From contig JAEPRB010000495.1 in assembly GCA_016758965.1 (NCBI GenBank), positions 1-17,261 of the forward strand: 17,261 bases of DNA, in the 5' to 3' direction. Source of the stretch: Circinella minor. Its lineage: Eukaryota > Mucoromycota > Mucoromycetes > Mucorales > Lichtheimiaceae. A program made the position numbers and the translations under genes. This document shows positions 1 to 9,780 of this stretch, piece after piece. Under the pieces are notes generated by a model, which had not been told where the DNA came from, searched no databases, and saw only the letters and a program-made list of their open reading frames with translations. The first letter of the stretch is position 1. Each line of letters opens with the position of its first letter.

Positions 1-551
1 TAGTTCATATAATCTAGCTTTGCTACTATAAGCTAATCTTTTAGTGATAAAAATGACAATAGTGTACTCATCAAGTAGCAGTAATGAACCAGAGATTGGA
101 TTAATAATGAATTTACAACAAAGTGTGCTTAATATCATGGACCATGGTTTTAGCAGTTGAATAAAAATGAGTAACAATGAATTGTATCACCAACATAATT
201 ACATATCCAATGAAAATGATAATGAACAAGTACATGACAAAGTTGAAAAGAAGTACGTACGTACGCAGATGAGGAAAAGAAAAAAGCATCTATGTGAAGT
301 TGGTGAAAAAGAGATACTGTTATCAATAAGATGTTGAGAAGCTTTTTTTTTTTTTTTTGACGACAAGAATGATTTGTGTATTTTAATTGCTACGGAAACA
401 AAGTAGCCAACTGTAGAAAAAAAGGGAAGAGCTGAGATGACGTTAAAAGAAAGCTGCATTACTGATTTTACAATAAAAAGGCTAGTATTATATTATATAA
501 AATAAAATAATACTATTATAAACCCGGTAAATATTTGGGAAAGCTCACCGG

Positions 552-653
552 ATACCGGTTTAACGAACCACCGGTATTTTACTAAGTATATAAAAAATAT
601 TTGAGAGATACGTACTACCGGTTTAGCGAATACTCACTGTACATATAGTGAGT
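552..653. repeat. CCGGT-rich inverted-repeat patch
   Basis: ATACCGGT (552-559) pairs with ACCGGTAT (570-577) over a 10-base loop. ACTCACT (632-638) pairs with AGTGAGT (647-653) over an 8-base loop. The 14-mer ACCGGTTTARCGAA occurs twice, at 554-567 and 617-630, 63 bases apart. This density of GC-bearing repeats is unlike the surrounding AT-rich DNA and could be a decayed mobile-element end, but no element was identified. Confidence 0.55.
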
Positions 654-1077
654 AATATACAGTACAATACTGACTATTATTAATTTAAATAATGAATTAT
701 GTTGTTACGTATATGATGAAAAAAAGAATCTCAATCAATATAAAGTTGCATAAAATAAAAGAAGTGCCAAAATTAAAAGTTTTGAAACAAAACCTTTCTT
801 TCTACTGGATTCCATCATTTAACTATATTCAATAAGGCACTACGTACCTATTAAGCCATTTGAACCTTTGATTTTAATTAATTATATCAGATCATTGACA
901 CCAGACTTCTTTTCTCATGTTTCTCCTTTTGTTGTATAATAATATTTCCTCTTTAATAAATGGAATTCTAAAAACATAAGAAAAAAACAAACTTTTTTTG
1001 CTTAATGAAATACTTTGTCTACATCTAATAGAAAAGTACACTCATAGTATATGTATTCAATTATACGTATCTATATA

Positions 1078-1080
<3 letters not shown>

Positions 1081-1108
<28 letters not shown>
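1081..1108. repeat. (GT)14 microsatellite
   Basis: Uninterrupted GT dinucleotide run of 14 units, followed by T5 and then, 15 bases on, by the degenerate 10-bp repeat. Confidence 0.95.
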
Positions 1109-1111
<3 letters not shown>

Positions 1112-1123
1112 TATAGAAATCAT

Positions 1124-1176
1124 TACTGCAAAGTACAGCAAAATACTGCAAACTATAGCAAAGCAGTACCGCAAAG
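1124..1176. repeat. Degenerate 10-bp tandem repeat
   Basis: Five copies of TAYHGCAAAN-like units: TACTGCAAAG (1124), TACAGCAAAA (1134), TACTGCAAAC (1144), TATAGCAAAG (1154), then a CAG insert and TACCGCAAAG (1167). The period is exactly 10 for the first four. A relatively GC-rich patch of about 100 bases without homopolymers follows. The origin is unknown; a subterminal repeat of a decayed transposon or a cluster of protein-binding sites are both possible. Confidence 0.7.
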
Positions 1177-1774
1177 CACCTTTTATAGTTAGTAATGTAT
1201 CGGTCAGTTGTGCGGGATATTTTCCAGTGTTGTCCGACTACTACTGCCAAAATTACCCAAGTCTATCATTGAGTACTAGATAATTATTGACCTAGATGAT
1301 GTATTGAATTGTATTCATAGTATAAAAGGCTTTTCATTTTCCAATTATGAACGAATATGTATGATATGAAATATAAATTTTTCAAAGTACGTACGTAGCC
1401 CAATACATTGTTATTATTTAGATATGATTATCAGATAATATTAAGGAAGGGGGGGGATATTATAAATGTGTAAAAATCAAATGGTTGATTTTATTTTACA
1501 TACGTAGTAAATAGAGATCTCTTTTGAAAATAATATTATAGGACATTAGACCACTTGTTTATGTTATGGTTTCTACTACTTGTGAACTTTATTATTTACT
1601 CAGTTATCAACTTATTCTATTATCGTAAAAAAAAGGGGGCGGCGTTTTATTTTAAAACTGTGTGAGAAGTAATAAAAAAAAAGCACTGACATTTTTTTGC
1701 TTGAATAAAATGTTATATATGACGTCGTTGTTGAAACCATACTATTTAATTTTAGTTTGAAAAACAAAAGCGAA

Positions 1775-1795
1775 TTTTTTTTTTGGGGGGGGGGG
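1775..1795. repeat. Poly(T)-poly(G) composite tract
   Basis: T10 runs directly into G11, followed by a purine-rich GGA/GAA stretch to about 1830. It is one of several such composites in the window. Confidence 0.9.
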
Positions 1796-1955
1796 AGGAG
1801 GGAAGGTGAAGGGAGGGAAGAAGCAGAAGGTAAAAAGTAAGTAATTAAGAAAATAAATTCATTAATTGAAATGACTTTAATGATGTAAAAAAAATAAAAT
1901 AAAGTGAATAGGTGTGTAATGTCAACATAATAATAAAAAAAAATAAAGCGAAGGT

Positions 1956-1978
1956 TATATATATATATATATATATAT
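1956..1978. repeat. (TA)n microsatellite
   Basis: Alternating TA run of about 11 units in non-coding DNA. Confidence 0.9.
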
Positions 1979-2324
1979 TAGTTTTAACTATATCAATAAT
2001 AATAATGATAATAAGGAGGTTCTTTATTATGTATTTTAAGAAAAAAAAAGTATATCGATCTAATAACTATTTCAGTGGATCCTTAAAAATCATATTTTTT
2101 TTTTCTGTATGCAAATCATTTCTTTTTTGCATAATATAACTTTTTGAGCCACGAGGAATAAATAAATTCTGCAATGAATTTAAAAAAGAGTTTCTATTAT
2201 TACTTGTAATCCATTGTTTTAATATCATTCTTTTACATTTATAATAAATAATGAGATGAAAATTCTTCAAGGAGTGAACTAAATTGCCTTTTATGACAAT
2301 GGAGCCGTGCACTTTAAATAATCC

Positions 2325-2327
<3 letters not shown>

Positions 2328-2358
<31 letters not shown>

Positions 2359-2395
2359 CTTTTTTTTTCTCCCCCCAACACACACACACACACAC
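2328..2395. repeat. (TTA)n then (CA)n microsatellites
   Basis: A TTA run at 2328-2358 is followed by T-rich sequence, C6 and a CA run at about 2378-2395. These lie 400 bases upstream of the BTG start and explain the artefactual poly-I and poly-V frames read on the opposite strand. Confidence 0.9.
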
Positions 2396-2795
2396 TTTTT
2401 ACTTAAACATACCACCTTTTCTACTCTCCCCCCCCCCCAAAAAAAAAAAATCAAAAAAAAGAGTCCGTTACTCTTTTTTTTTTTTTTTTTCGCTTTTTTC
2501 ACTTTTCCTTTTTCTTTATTCTTTTTTAACTTTTTTTGCTTTTTGCTTTTTTTATTTTATTTTTTCAACATTAAAAAAAAACCTGAATAAAAAAAGCATT
2601 TTATAAATTTTGACTTTAACAAAACCATTGAACAGTAAAACCCTCCCCTCCCCCTCCCCTCATTGAGCATAAAACACCTTTTTTTTTTTTTTTTTACTTA
2701 CCATATTCTATAATACATAAACGCTACCAACCTCCCCCCTCAACTCAGCCCAAAATCACCATAAAAAAAAAAGAAAGAAAGAAAGAAAAAAAAAC

Positions 2796-3536
2796 ATGCA
2801 TATGGAAATCGCTCAAGCAACCGATTTCCTTGGACGACTACTTCATTCAAAGTTAGACCAAGCTATGCTTCAAACATTAAAAGACGAACTAGCTGAATTA
2901 TTAAAACAACGTTTTGTTAATCATTGGGATCCACAACAACCTTATCGAGGTAATGGATTTCGAGCCATCTCCAATTTTAATGGCCAATTGGATCCTGTAT
3001 TAGTGAAAGGTAAAATAATAATAATTTTATTTCATTGAATAAAAAAAAAAAAAGGAGGCGTTATTATTATGAAAGGGAAATGGAGGGAAGTGGGTTCTTT
3101 TCTTTTTGGACTCCATTGGTTTCAACATGAAGAAAAAATATGTTTTCTAAAAAAAAATATATATATATATATATATTGTATAAAATAGCTGCACTCAACG
3201 TATCGATTCCACCTACTTTTATTCATACACATTTACCGCGTGATTTTGTATTATGGATTGATCCTGGTTCCGTTTCTTATCGAGTAGGTGACCATGGTAA
3301 CATTATGACCTTGTTTGAAGATCGATCGCGTGGACGTATTACACTTAAAATGGATCCATCATCGATATCAAAAAGTAAAGCTTTAGCATATATTCAACAA
3401 CCAAGAATATCAACACCTGTTCGTATTTCACCACCTAATAGTCCCGAAAGTATTAAAGTAAAGAATCATATCCATCAATCTTCTCCATTGACTAAAGAAC
3501 ATCATCAACCAGAAACTCCTCCTTCTCCACCTGAAG

Positions 3537-3571
<35 letters not shown>

Positions 3572-3616
3572 AAACAATCACAACAAAAACAACAACCTTT
3601 GGTCATGGCAAATTAA
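2796..3616 (+). CDS. BTG/Tob (anti-proliferative) family protein
   Basis: Two exons, 2796-3009 and 3189-3616, give 213 residues. The 179-bp phase-1 intron (GTAAAA...ATAG) is fixed by the join: the first exon ends in DPVLVK and the second resumes AALNVSIPP, as in BTG domains. Residues 1-115 match the family: an N-terminal helix with FLGRLL, box A around HWDPQQPYRGNGFRAI (43-58), and box B around LPRDFVLWIDPGSVSYRVG (87-105). In animals, BTG/Tob proteins bind the Caf1 deadenylase of CCR4-NOT through this domain and act on mRNA turnover and proliferation; a similar role here is inferred. The tail is Pro/Ser-rich, with SPP-type sites (about 130-150) and 11 consecutive Gln encoded by pure CAA (189-199). 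No PAM2 motif is apparent. The start could be Met1 or Met3; the family assignment is secure. Confidence 0.9.
3010..3188 (+). other. Intron of the BTG/Tob gene
   Basis: Donor GTAAAA, acceptor ATAG, 179 bp, phase 1. It contains poly(A) and a (TA)n run just upstream of the acceptor. Removing it restores the KAAL junction of the BTG domain. Confidence 0.85.
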
Positions 3617-3719
3617 AAAAAAATAATATTTTTTTGGATTACGCAACGACAATCAGCCCTCTCTCTAATCTCCTTTTTTTTTCTACTCAATTATATATAT
3701 ATATATATATATTATATCA

Positions 3720-3725
<6 letters not shown>

Positions 3726-3751
<26 letters not shown>
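3726..3751. repeat. (CA)n microsatellite
   Basis: An alternating AC run of about 13 units follows TA-rich sequence 110 bases after the BTG stop codon, probably inside its 3' UTR. Confidence 0.9.
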
Positions 3752-5090
3752 TATTCAATTATCAAAACATCTCCTTCTCCACAATATTTTCAACATAGTT
3801 TTCTCTCTCTCTCTCTCATTGAATATTGCATCCAAAAAAAAAAAGGTCTTTTTTACACTTGTTCATTTTTTTTTATTTCATTTCAAAAAAAAAAAAAAAA
3901 ACAACATATCTACTACACACATATACACACACTCTCTCTCACACACAACCTAAACCCAAACCAATCCATCTTTTTTACTCCGCCTCTCTCTCTCTCCCCC
4001 CCGTCCCTTTCTTCTTCTCCCCTATTAACAATTATCTCACGTTTTTTTTTTTTTTAAAGCATTATTATTTTGTTCTTTTTATATAACCTTTTCATTCTAG
4101 TTTTGAGTTTGTTTGTTTCTTTTCTTTTCTTTTCTTTTTGATTTTTCTAATAGTCCCATTTTATAAATATATATACTATTATTTATATATTTAAAAAAAA
4201 TAAAAATAAAAACCTTTTGTAAATGCTTTGTGTGTTTTTTATTTTATTTTCTTTGTTCATGCTTTTTATTTTTTTTTATTTTTTTCTGTTTAAGTCTTTT
4301 TTTTAATTTCAGATACAGACATGATTGGTGCATATATGCATACCACATGGTCAAACTGAAAAAAAAATGGGTCTCTTTTTTTAATATTTATACATATAGA
4401 AAACAAAAAACAGTTCTTTTGAATAAGTTATATATTATATATATATGTAGAGAGGAATATATAGAAATTGGAGGTTTTCCAAAAAAAAAAAAAAAAAAAA
4501 AAACTATTAAGATGAATTATTCTATTCATTCTTACATGACCAAGCGGGCATATATATATATATGGCTGCATAATAAATAATAATAAAGCAATTCGATCTA
4601 CGTAACCAATTTTTTTTTATGCGAAAAATGATGAATGCATGAAAGGTTCTCTCTCATAATTTTTTTTTTTTTACGCTATTTATATATAGTTACGTATCCG
4701 AGCATAATAATTATTTTATTTCTATCCTTCCATCAACGTGCCTTTTTTTTTTTTTTTTTTTTACAACGCATAAAATAACTTTTTGAACAATTGTAACACC
4801 CACTTCCATCTGAGCTTGAGAAGCATCATTTTTTTTTTCAAACAAGTATACTTATAGTTACACACACACATACACACACACGAAAGAAAGAAAAATTCTC
4901 GTTGTCACATTGATGATTTGAAAAACTGATGGACAAAAACATGAAGAGAGTGAGAGAGAGAGAGGAAGGTTATTTTTTTTTTTTAGTTACCTTGGTAACT
5001 AAATAAGCAGTAAATGAAAATCAGAAGTTTTTTTACGTTGCTATAGAAATTTTATTCTATTGTTTAATGGTATATATATAAAAGGTCGGG

Positions 5091-5128
5091 GAGGTGGGGG
5101 CGCGGAAGGGAGGTGGGGGCGCGGAAGG
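5091..5128 (+). repeat. GC-rich 19-bp tandem duplication, G-quadruplex candidate
   Basis: Two perfect, adjacent copies of a 19-bp unit (GAGGTGGGGGCGCGGAAGG) at 5091-5109 and 5110-5128, continuing into GGTGTGGGG. With flanking G-runs there are at least six runs of three or more G in about 50 bases on the plus strand, enough for an intramolecular quadruplex. The neighbourhood is otherwise strongly AT-rich. Confidence 0.85.
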
Positions 5129-5424
5129 GGTGTGGGGATTAAAAAATAAATAATAATAGTTTTTTAAGGGCATATTTCAATTAACAATATATACCAAAAA
5201 TGGGAAATGTCATTAAATAAGTTTGTGCAACAAATTTGACACATTCATCATAACTTATTGGATAACATGTACACCACTTTACAATATGAAAAAAAGTTCA
5301 AATTTTTTTTTTAATATCATAATAATAAAAGAGAAAAAAAAAATAAATAAATAAGAAATATTCTATTTACAACAAAAAAAAAAAAAAAAAAGAAGGAAAT
5401 ATAAGAAGAATTAATAATGAATAG

Positions 5425-5442
5425 GTGTGTGTGTGTGTGTGT
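5425..5442. repeat. (GT)9 microsatellite
   Basis: GT run of nine units followed by a broken GT-rich stretch to about 5460, in the intergenic region downstream of CDC24. Confidence 0.9.
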
Positions 5443-5976
5443 AGGTGTGTTTTTGGGTGTTCAACACTACAATTACATTTTCCTCTTTCCCCCTTACTTT
5501 GTGTGTGTGTATATGTGAGATAGTAAAGATAATGAAAATTACAACAAGGGAAAAAGTAGGGTTGAGGGGGGGGGGAGATAAGGGAAAGAGGAAATTATTT
5601 TTCTTTCTAAAAAACAATGGGAGAGATGGATGATGGTTTTTTTTTTTTTTTACTTCCTCCAAAATAACTTTCTCTCTTGTCCTTTTTTTTTTTTTCGGGG
5701 AAGGAGGAGGGAGTTTTTTTTTCTCTCTCTTTCTCTAAATAATTATGCTATGTTGTGTGTTTGTGTGTGTATAAAAAGAGTGAGAGAAAGAGAGAGAAAG
5801 ATAGACAGAAACAAATAATAAATAAATAATGAGGGTATTGGCCATAAAAAAAAAAAGGGGGGGAAGGGGGAAGAGTGTGTGTGTTTAAAATATAATGCAC
5901 GAAAAGATGATATAATAATAAGAGTAATAACAATAATAATAATAACAATAATAATAAGTAAATGAATCAAAAAAGA

Positions 5977-6005
5977 AGGAAGGGGAAGGGGAGGGGAAGG
6001 GAAGG
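5977..6005 (+). repeat. GGGGA-type purine tract
   Basis: Repeated GGAAGGGG and GAGGGG units with five or more G-runs, about 100 bases downstream of the CDC24 stop codon. In the CDC24 transcript it would read as CCCCTTCC. Quadruplex or triplex formation is possible. Confidence 0.75.
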
Positions 6006-6102
6006 TTTTTTTGTTCGTTTGATAAAAATAATAATAATAGTAAGAGTAGTAAGAGTAGTATAAAAAGTAAAGGTGTATAAAAAAAAAAAAAAAAAAGGTT
6101 CT

Positions 6103-9100
6103 TTAAACACTGACAAACAAATTTAATGCAGCATGAGCTCCTCGGTTTTCACATGCCATTAAAACATCATCATCTGAATTAATTGTAATTAAATCCCCAT
6201 CTTCATCTTGATATTTAATACGTAACATATCACTTTGTTTTAAAATTGCTACTAATCGAATCTTCTTTTCCACTTTTTCCATCAATTCTAAATAAGTGAC
6301 TTCTTGAGGTACCATAATCACATAAATTCCTTCATCATAACTTAATTTGATTTTAATGGTGCCTGGTGAATTAGGTACAGCAGATACAACACGATCAATT
6401 TGAGATTGTAAACCTGGTGAAGTAGCCATTTCGGATAATCGAGGTGTGGATGCTACGTTACGTACACCGGATGGCGTGTTATTATTATTATTATTATTAT
6501 TATTTGTATCACGATATAAAGTACGTGAATTAATAGGTACTTGTGGTAATTCATCCCATTGTTGCATATTTTTATGAATATTAGGACTACTTTGTGATCG
6601 TACACGACTTCTGGGTGAAGATATAGATGGAACAGGTATAGGTGGATGTTGTTGTTGTAATGCTGCCATTTGTTGTTGATGAGCAAAAGGAGCTGCTGAA
6701 TGAGATTGACTACGTCCAGGTGGACCTCCTAATGGACGATATTCTTCAGAAGCAGGTGTAATAGCATCTGTTACTGACATGAATTTACTTGCAATATCAG
6801 CTAAAGGTGATGTATCATTGGTATCTGTCCGTTGACGATGCCATGAAGATGCATTTGTTCCTGTAGATGTTCTAGAAGTTGAATTGGCTGGAGAAGATGG
6901 ACTGGATGGAGGAGGGGATGCTGGGTATACATTACCATAATCAATAGGAGGTGATCCTGGTAATCCACTTGCTGTAGCAGGTCGTGGAAGGGGTGATAAA
7001 TTCATTCCAGGCATAGGTTGATGTCTTTGACCATTTCCATTGGTAGTTTTAAACATGGATGCATCCTGACTATTATTACGTGGCATTTTAGGTCTCATAC
7101 CTCCTCCATTTAATATATGTTGTGCAGAAACTGAATTACTACGTGATCGTGCGGTTTGAAAATCATCTTCATCTGATTCATCGTCATCATCATCGTCATC
7201 ATCATCCAAATATAAACCATCCGTATTACGACCTTGAGAATTCACAGGTGTCATGGGTGCAGACATGGAAAGTAAATGTGTATTGGGAACGTGTGTTCTA
7301 TGAGCTGCTTTGGTTTTATTCAAAGTAGATTCCCATAATTTTAATTGTTCTTCATTACGAAATTTGAGTGTAAATCGTTCAATATCACGATCTTTATATT
7401 CAACCACTAATGCCCAAGTACCTAATAATAATAATAATAATACATCATGTTAATTCCATTACACACTATTACAAAAAAAAAAAAAATGAAAAAAAAAATG
7501 AAAAAGACCAGAAGAAATTATTACCAGGTACAGATTTGTTATTAATACTAATAATACGACTTGTATAAATACGACCTTTAGGTTGTAAACTAGCCCGTCT
7601 TTTCTTTTTAATAGATAATGTATTTGTTTTGGTCAAACGATTCTTGGAAGCATCTTTGGTTTCTTTACAAATTAATAATGCTTTTTCAAATAAAAAAATT
7701 TGTAATTCACGTTCATTATCACCACTGATCATAATTAATTTGCCTTGAAGTAATAAATTTCCTTGACCATCCACAATATCACGCTATATATTATTCCATA
7801 ATGAGTTAATAATTTAAATAAAAAAAAACCTTTTCTTTTTTTTTTTTTTTTTTTTTTAGTTACCTGAGTTTCATCGACACGTCTACGTAAATCTTCAACA
7901 GCTTGTATATTTTCATGTTTACGTTGAGTTTCATTGACTTTTTCAGTCACACGTTTAATAGCTTCTAAACCTTCTTCCATTTCAGCATAATGAGGCCATT
8001 CTGAATTGGTCGTTTTAATCAATTGATTCAATAATAATGGATATTTGCAAATACGTTGCACTGGTTTAATTAACATGGAAGGTAATTCATACGTAGGATT
8101 CATAATATCTGCCAATTTTTGTAATTTAGGTGTTTCTTGAACCACTAAATCTTGAGCTGAATAATAATTGGCACAATAAGGTTCATAAACAGCAAAAGCC
8201 TCTTCCATTTGTAAAAATAATAAACAAAACCGTTGTTCTTCAGGTGCACATTCTGCTGCATTTTCAAGTTGAATTAAAAATCGACGTTGAAAATCCACAA
8301 GTGTATTTAGATTACCGAATAAATAATGAACAGTATCAGGTGATAAGATTTTTTGATGTTGTAATTCACGCATATAATTCTATAGTTATTGTTAGGCAGG
8401 GGGGGTGGATGAGTATATATATATATATATATATATAGAATGGAGGTCAAAGCGTTTGTTTTGTTTTGTTTTGCTTTGTTTTTACCTGAAGTGTTTCTAA
8501 ATCTTGAACATATTTTCTTTCTGTTTCAATTAATTCTAATACAACTTTATCTCTTGTATCTTTTGGAGCATTAGGATCTGAGTTTCTGTTATTTGAACGT
8601 ACAGTAATCACGCCATCTTTCTCCAAAATATTAAGTAATTTATCAACCGTATTGACAACCTAAGAAATAAAAATATATAAATTTAGTACGACAGTAAAAA
8701 AAAAAAAATCAAGTTATACAGTTGAATTTAATTGACAAGTTTTATATCCATGTGAGTGAGTGATGAAGTTAGGGTGTGAGTATTTTGTATATATATATAT
8801 AATGTGTGCGCATGTGTATATATGTTCTAGTTCTATTACGCATGTGATACAAGAGAGAATTTTTTTTTTGGGGGGGGAGAGAGAGGAGGAAACAGAAAAA
8901 TAAAGTGGGAAAAAAAAATCTTTAAATTTTTTTTTCGGGGGGGGGGGAGAGAGAGAGGATCCATTAAAAAAATAAAATTATAAGGGTAACCCCGAGAAAA
9001 CGTTACTCCAAAGGAAGAATAAGAAAAAAAAAAGGGGGGGGAGAGGGAAAGGAAAGAAGTGGGGAAAGACTAGAACTACTCTAAAAAAGATATATAAAGA

Positions 9101-9699
9101 AAAAAAAAAAAAGGGGGAGGGAAAAAAAAAAAAAAAAAAAACAATGAAACAAAAAACTTTACCTTGACAAAACCATTTGTATCATCTTGATATAAATCAG
9201 TAATAGTAAATAATTCTTCTTCAGTAAATTCAAGTTGATCACGACAAGCAACAATAAAATGATAAACACTTGCTTTACAAGAATTTAATGTATTTAAAGA
9301 AGGATTTTGATCCACTTTCAGTGGTTTCTCGGGTTGGGTTGCATTAAATAATGTACAAAGAGGTGCTCCTCTTCGACAAATACTCCATAATTTAGATAAA
9401 GGATCACAACCTGATGTAGGTGTAGATGGTTCAGATGATGATGGGGATGTTGCTGATAATTGGTGATGTTCATCGGCATTAAGATAATCGGCCATTCCTT
9501 CTACTAATGCTAATTTTCCATAAACTGAACGACATGTATGATAAAGTGATCCTCCTGATTTGTTATTAAAAGGATTCATTGAAGAAATAGTGGTAGCTGG
9601 TGTAGGTGGCATAGGATTATCGACAATAGATATATTTGCTGGTACATTAGGTAAAGTACCAAGCGAGGGAGTCCTACGCTTCAAGGCTAATGCAGCCAT
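6103..9699 (-). CDS. CDC24: Cdc24-like guanine nucleotide exchange factor for Cdc42
   Basis: Five exons (9699-9163, 8659-8486, 8379-7864, 7783-7525, 7421-6103) encode 934 residues. Domain order is the fungal Cdc24 one: a CH-like domain (about 55-175, with LSKLWSICRRGAPLCTLFN), DH/RhoGEF domain (about 215-395, with RDKVVLELIETERKYVQDL and the core helix LIKPVQRICKYPLLL at 340-354), PH domain (about 412-532, ending LKLWESTL), a long Ser/Pro-rich disordered linker, and a C-terminal PB1 domain (about 846-934) with the acidic OPCA motif around YQDEDGDLITINSDDD. Cdc24 loads Cdc42 with GTP at growth sites, and its PB1 domain docks on the scaffold Bem1 in yeast. The linker carries an acidic run (568-582, nine Asp in a row) and nine Asn (802-810). 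Splices were chosen by codon phase and homology, for example LQ|NYMREL and P-G-TWALVVEY. The ATG follows a CAA-rich leader. Confidence 0.93.
7422..7524 (-). other. CDC24 intron 4
   Basis: 103 bp, donor GTAATA, acceptor ATTAG, phase 1, splitting a Gly codon so that the PH domain reads SVPGTWALVV. The acceptor lies directly after an ATT microsatellite. Confidence 0.88.
7784..7863 (-). other. CDC24 intron 3
   Basis: 80 bp, donor GTAACT, acceptor ATAG, phase 0, between VDETQ and RDIVDGQG at the DH-PH boundary. A poly(A) run of about 20 on the sense strand follows the donor. Confidence 0.88.
8380..8485 (-). other. CDC24 intron 2
   Basis: 106 bp, donor GTAAAA, acceptor ATAG, phase 0, between ETLQ and NYMREL of the DH domain. 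It contains a (TA)n run at about 8414-8436. Confidence 0.88.
8660..9162 (-). other. CDC24 intron 1 (long, homopolymer-rich)
   Basis: 503 bp, donor GTAAAG, acceptor CTTAG, phase 0; it joins GFVK to VVNTVDKLL. It is much longer than the other introns here (80-179 bp). Its plus strand has two similar blocks of T9-10, optional C, G8-11 and then (GA)n (8860-8890 and 8927-8958), plus A10G8 (9024-9041) and A13G5 (about 9100-9117). In the pre-mRNA these read as pyrimidine/C-run stretches. Confidence 0.85.
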
Positions 9700-9780
9700 T
9701 TGTTGTTGTTGTTTATTGTTTGTGGGTTGACTTTACTGTTGTTAGTTGTTGTTGTTGTTCCTTTTTTTTATATATATAAT
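9700..9780 (-). promoter_or_regulatory. CAA-rich CDC24 leader and TATA-like tract
   Basis: Immediately upstream of the CDC24 ATG the sense strand is rich in CAA/AAC triplets (plus-strand GTT repeats at 9700-9760), a typical unstructured leader. A TATATATA run sits at 9769-9780, about 70 bases upstream of the ATG, and could be a core promoter. The transcription start is not visible. Confidence 0.4.

Larger units (their letters stand above)
1..2795. other. Gene-free left flank
   Basis: No open frame here has the composition or motifs of a real protein; the frames seen are short and dominated by homopolymer or microsatellite translation. The stretch contains a CCGGT-rich inverted-repeat patch (about 520-655), a (GT)14 tract, a degenerate 10-bp tandem repeat (1124-1176), a poly(T)-poly(G) tract (1775-1795), AT, ATT and CA microsatellites, and nine TACGTA hexamers before 1510. 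The last 150 bases hold pyrimidine-rich CCCCTCC runs and a GAAA-rich leader just before the BTG start codon, so they probably include that gene's promoter and 5' UTR. Absence of a gene is a reading by eye; a diverged or heavily spliced gene could be missed. Confidence 0.6.
3617..6102. other. Convergent intergenic region between BTG and CDC24
   Basis: Both flanking genes point inward, so this holds two 3' UTRs and no supported gene. It is packed with low-complexity DNA: TA run (about 3691-3713), CA run (3726-3751), CT run (3803-3817), A19-22 near 4480, T runs, GT run (5425-5442), a G-rich tandem duplication (5091-5128) and purine blocks at 5690-5720, 5846-5870 and 5977-6005. A TTTCAG acceptor-like site at about 4308-4313, after GTAAAT near 4218, could mark a 3' UTR intron of the BTG transcript, but nothing in the sequence proves it. 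Open frames here translate homopolymers. Confidence 0.6.

Noticed and set aside
1717..1728. TGACGTC, a CRE-like site
   Set aside because: A single 7-bp match more than 1 kb from the nearest start codon is not enough to claim regulation.
2696..2701. GTAAGT splice-donor consensus on the minus strand upstream of BTG
   Set aside because: No antisense exon with coding character precedes it, so it is probably a chance match in the promoter.
4230..4580. 116-codon plus-strand open frame after the BTG gene
   Set aside because: Its translation is mostly Phe, Lys and Ile/Tyr from T, A and TA runs; there is no domain and it probably lies in or after a 3' UTR.
5411..5970. Several overlapping open frames on both strands
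   Set aside because: All are translations of GT, GA, T and ATT repeats with no protein-like composition.
7122..8438. Plus-strand and other-frame open frames inside CDC24
   Set aside because: They are antisense or out-of-frame shadows of well-supported CDC24 exons; the His-rich one reads the Asp codon run backwards.
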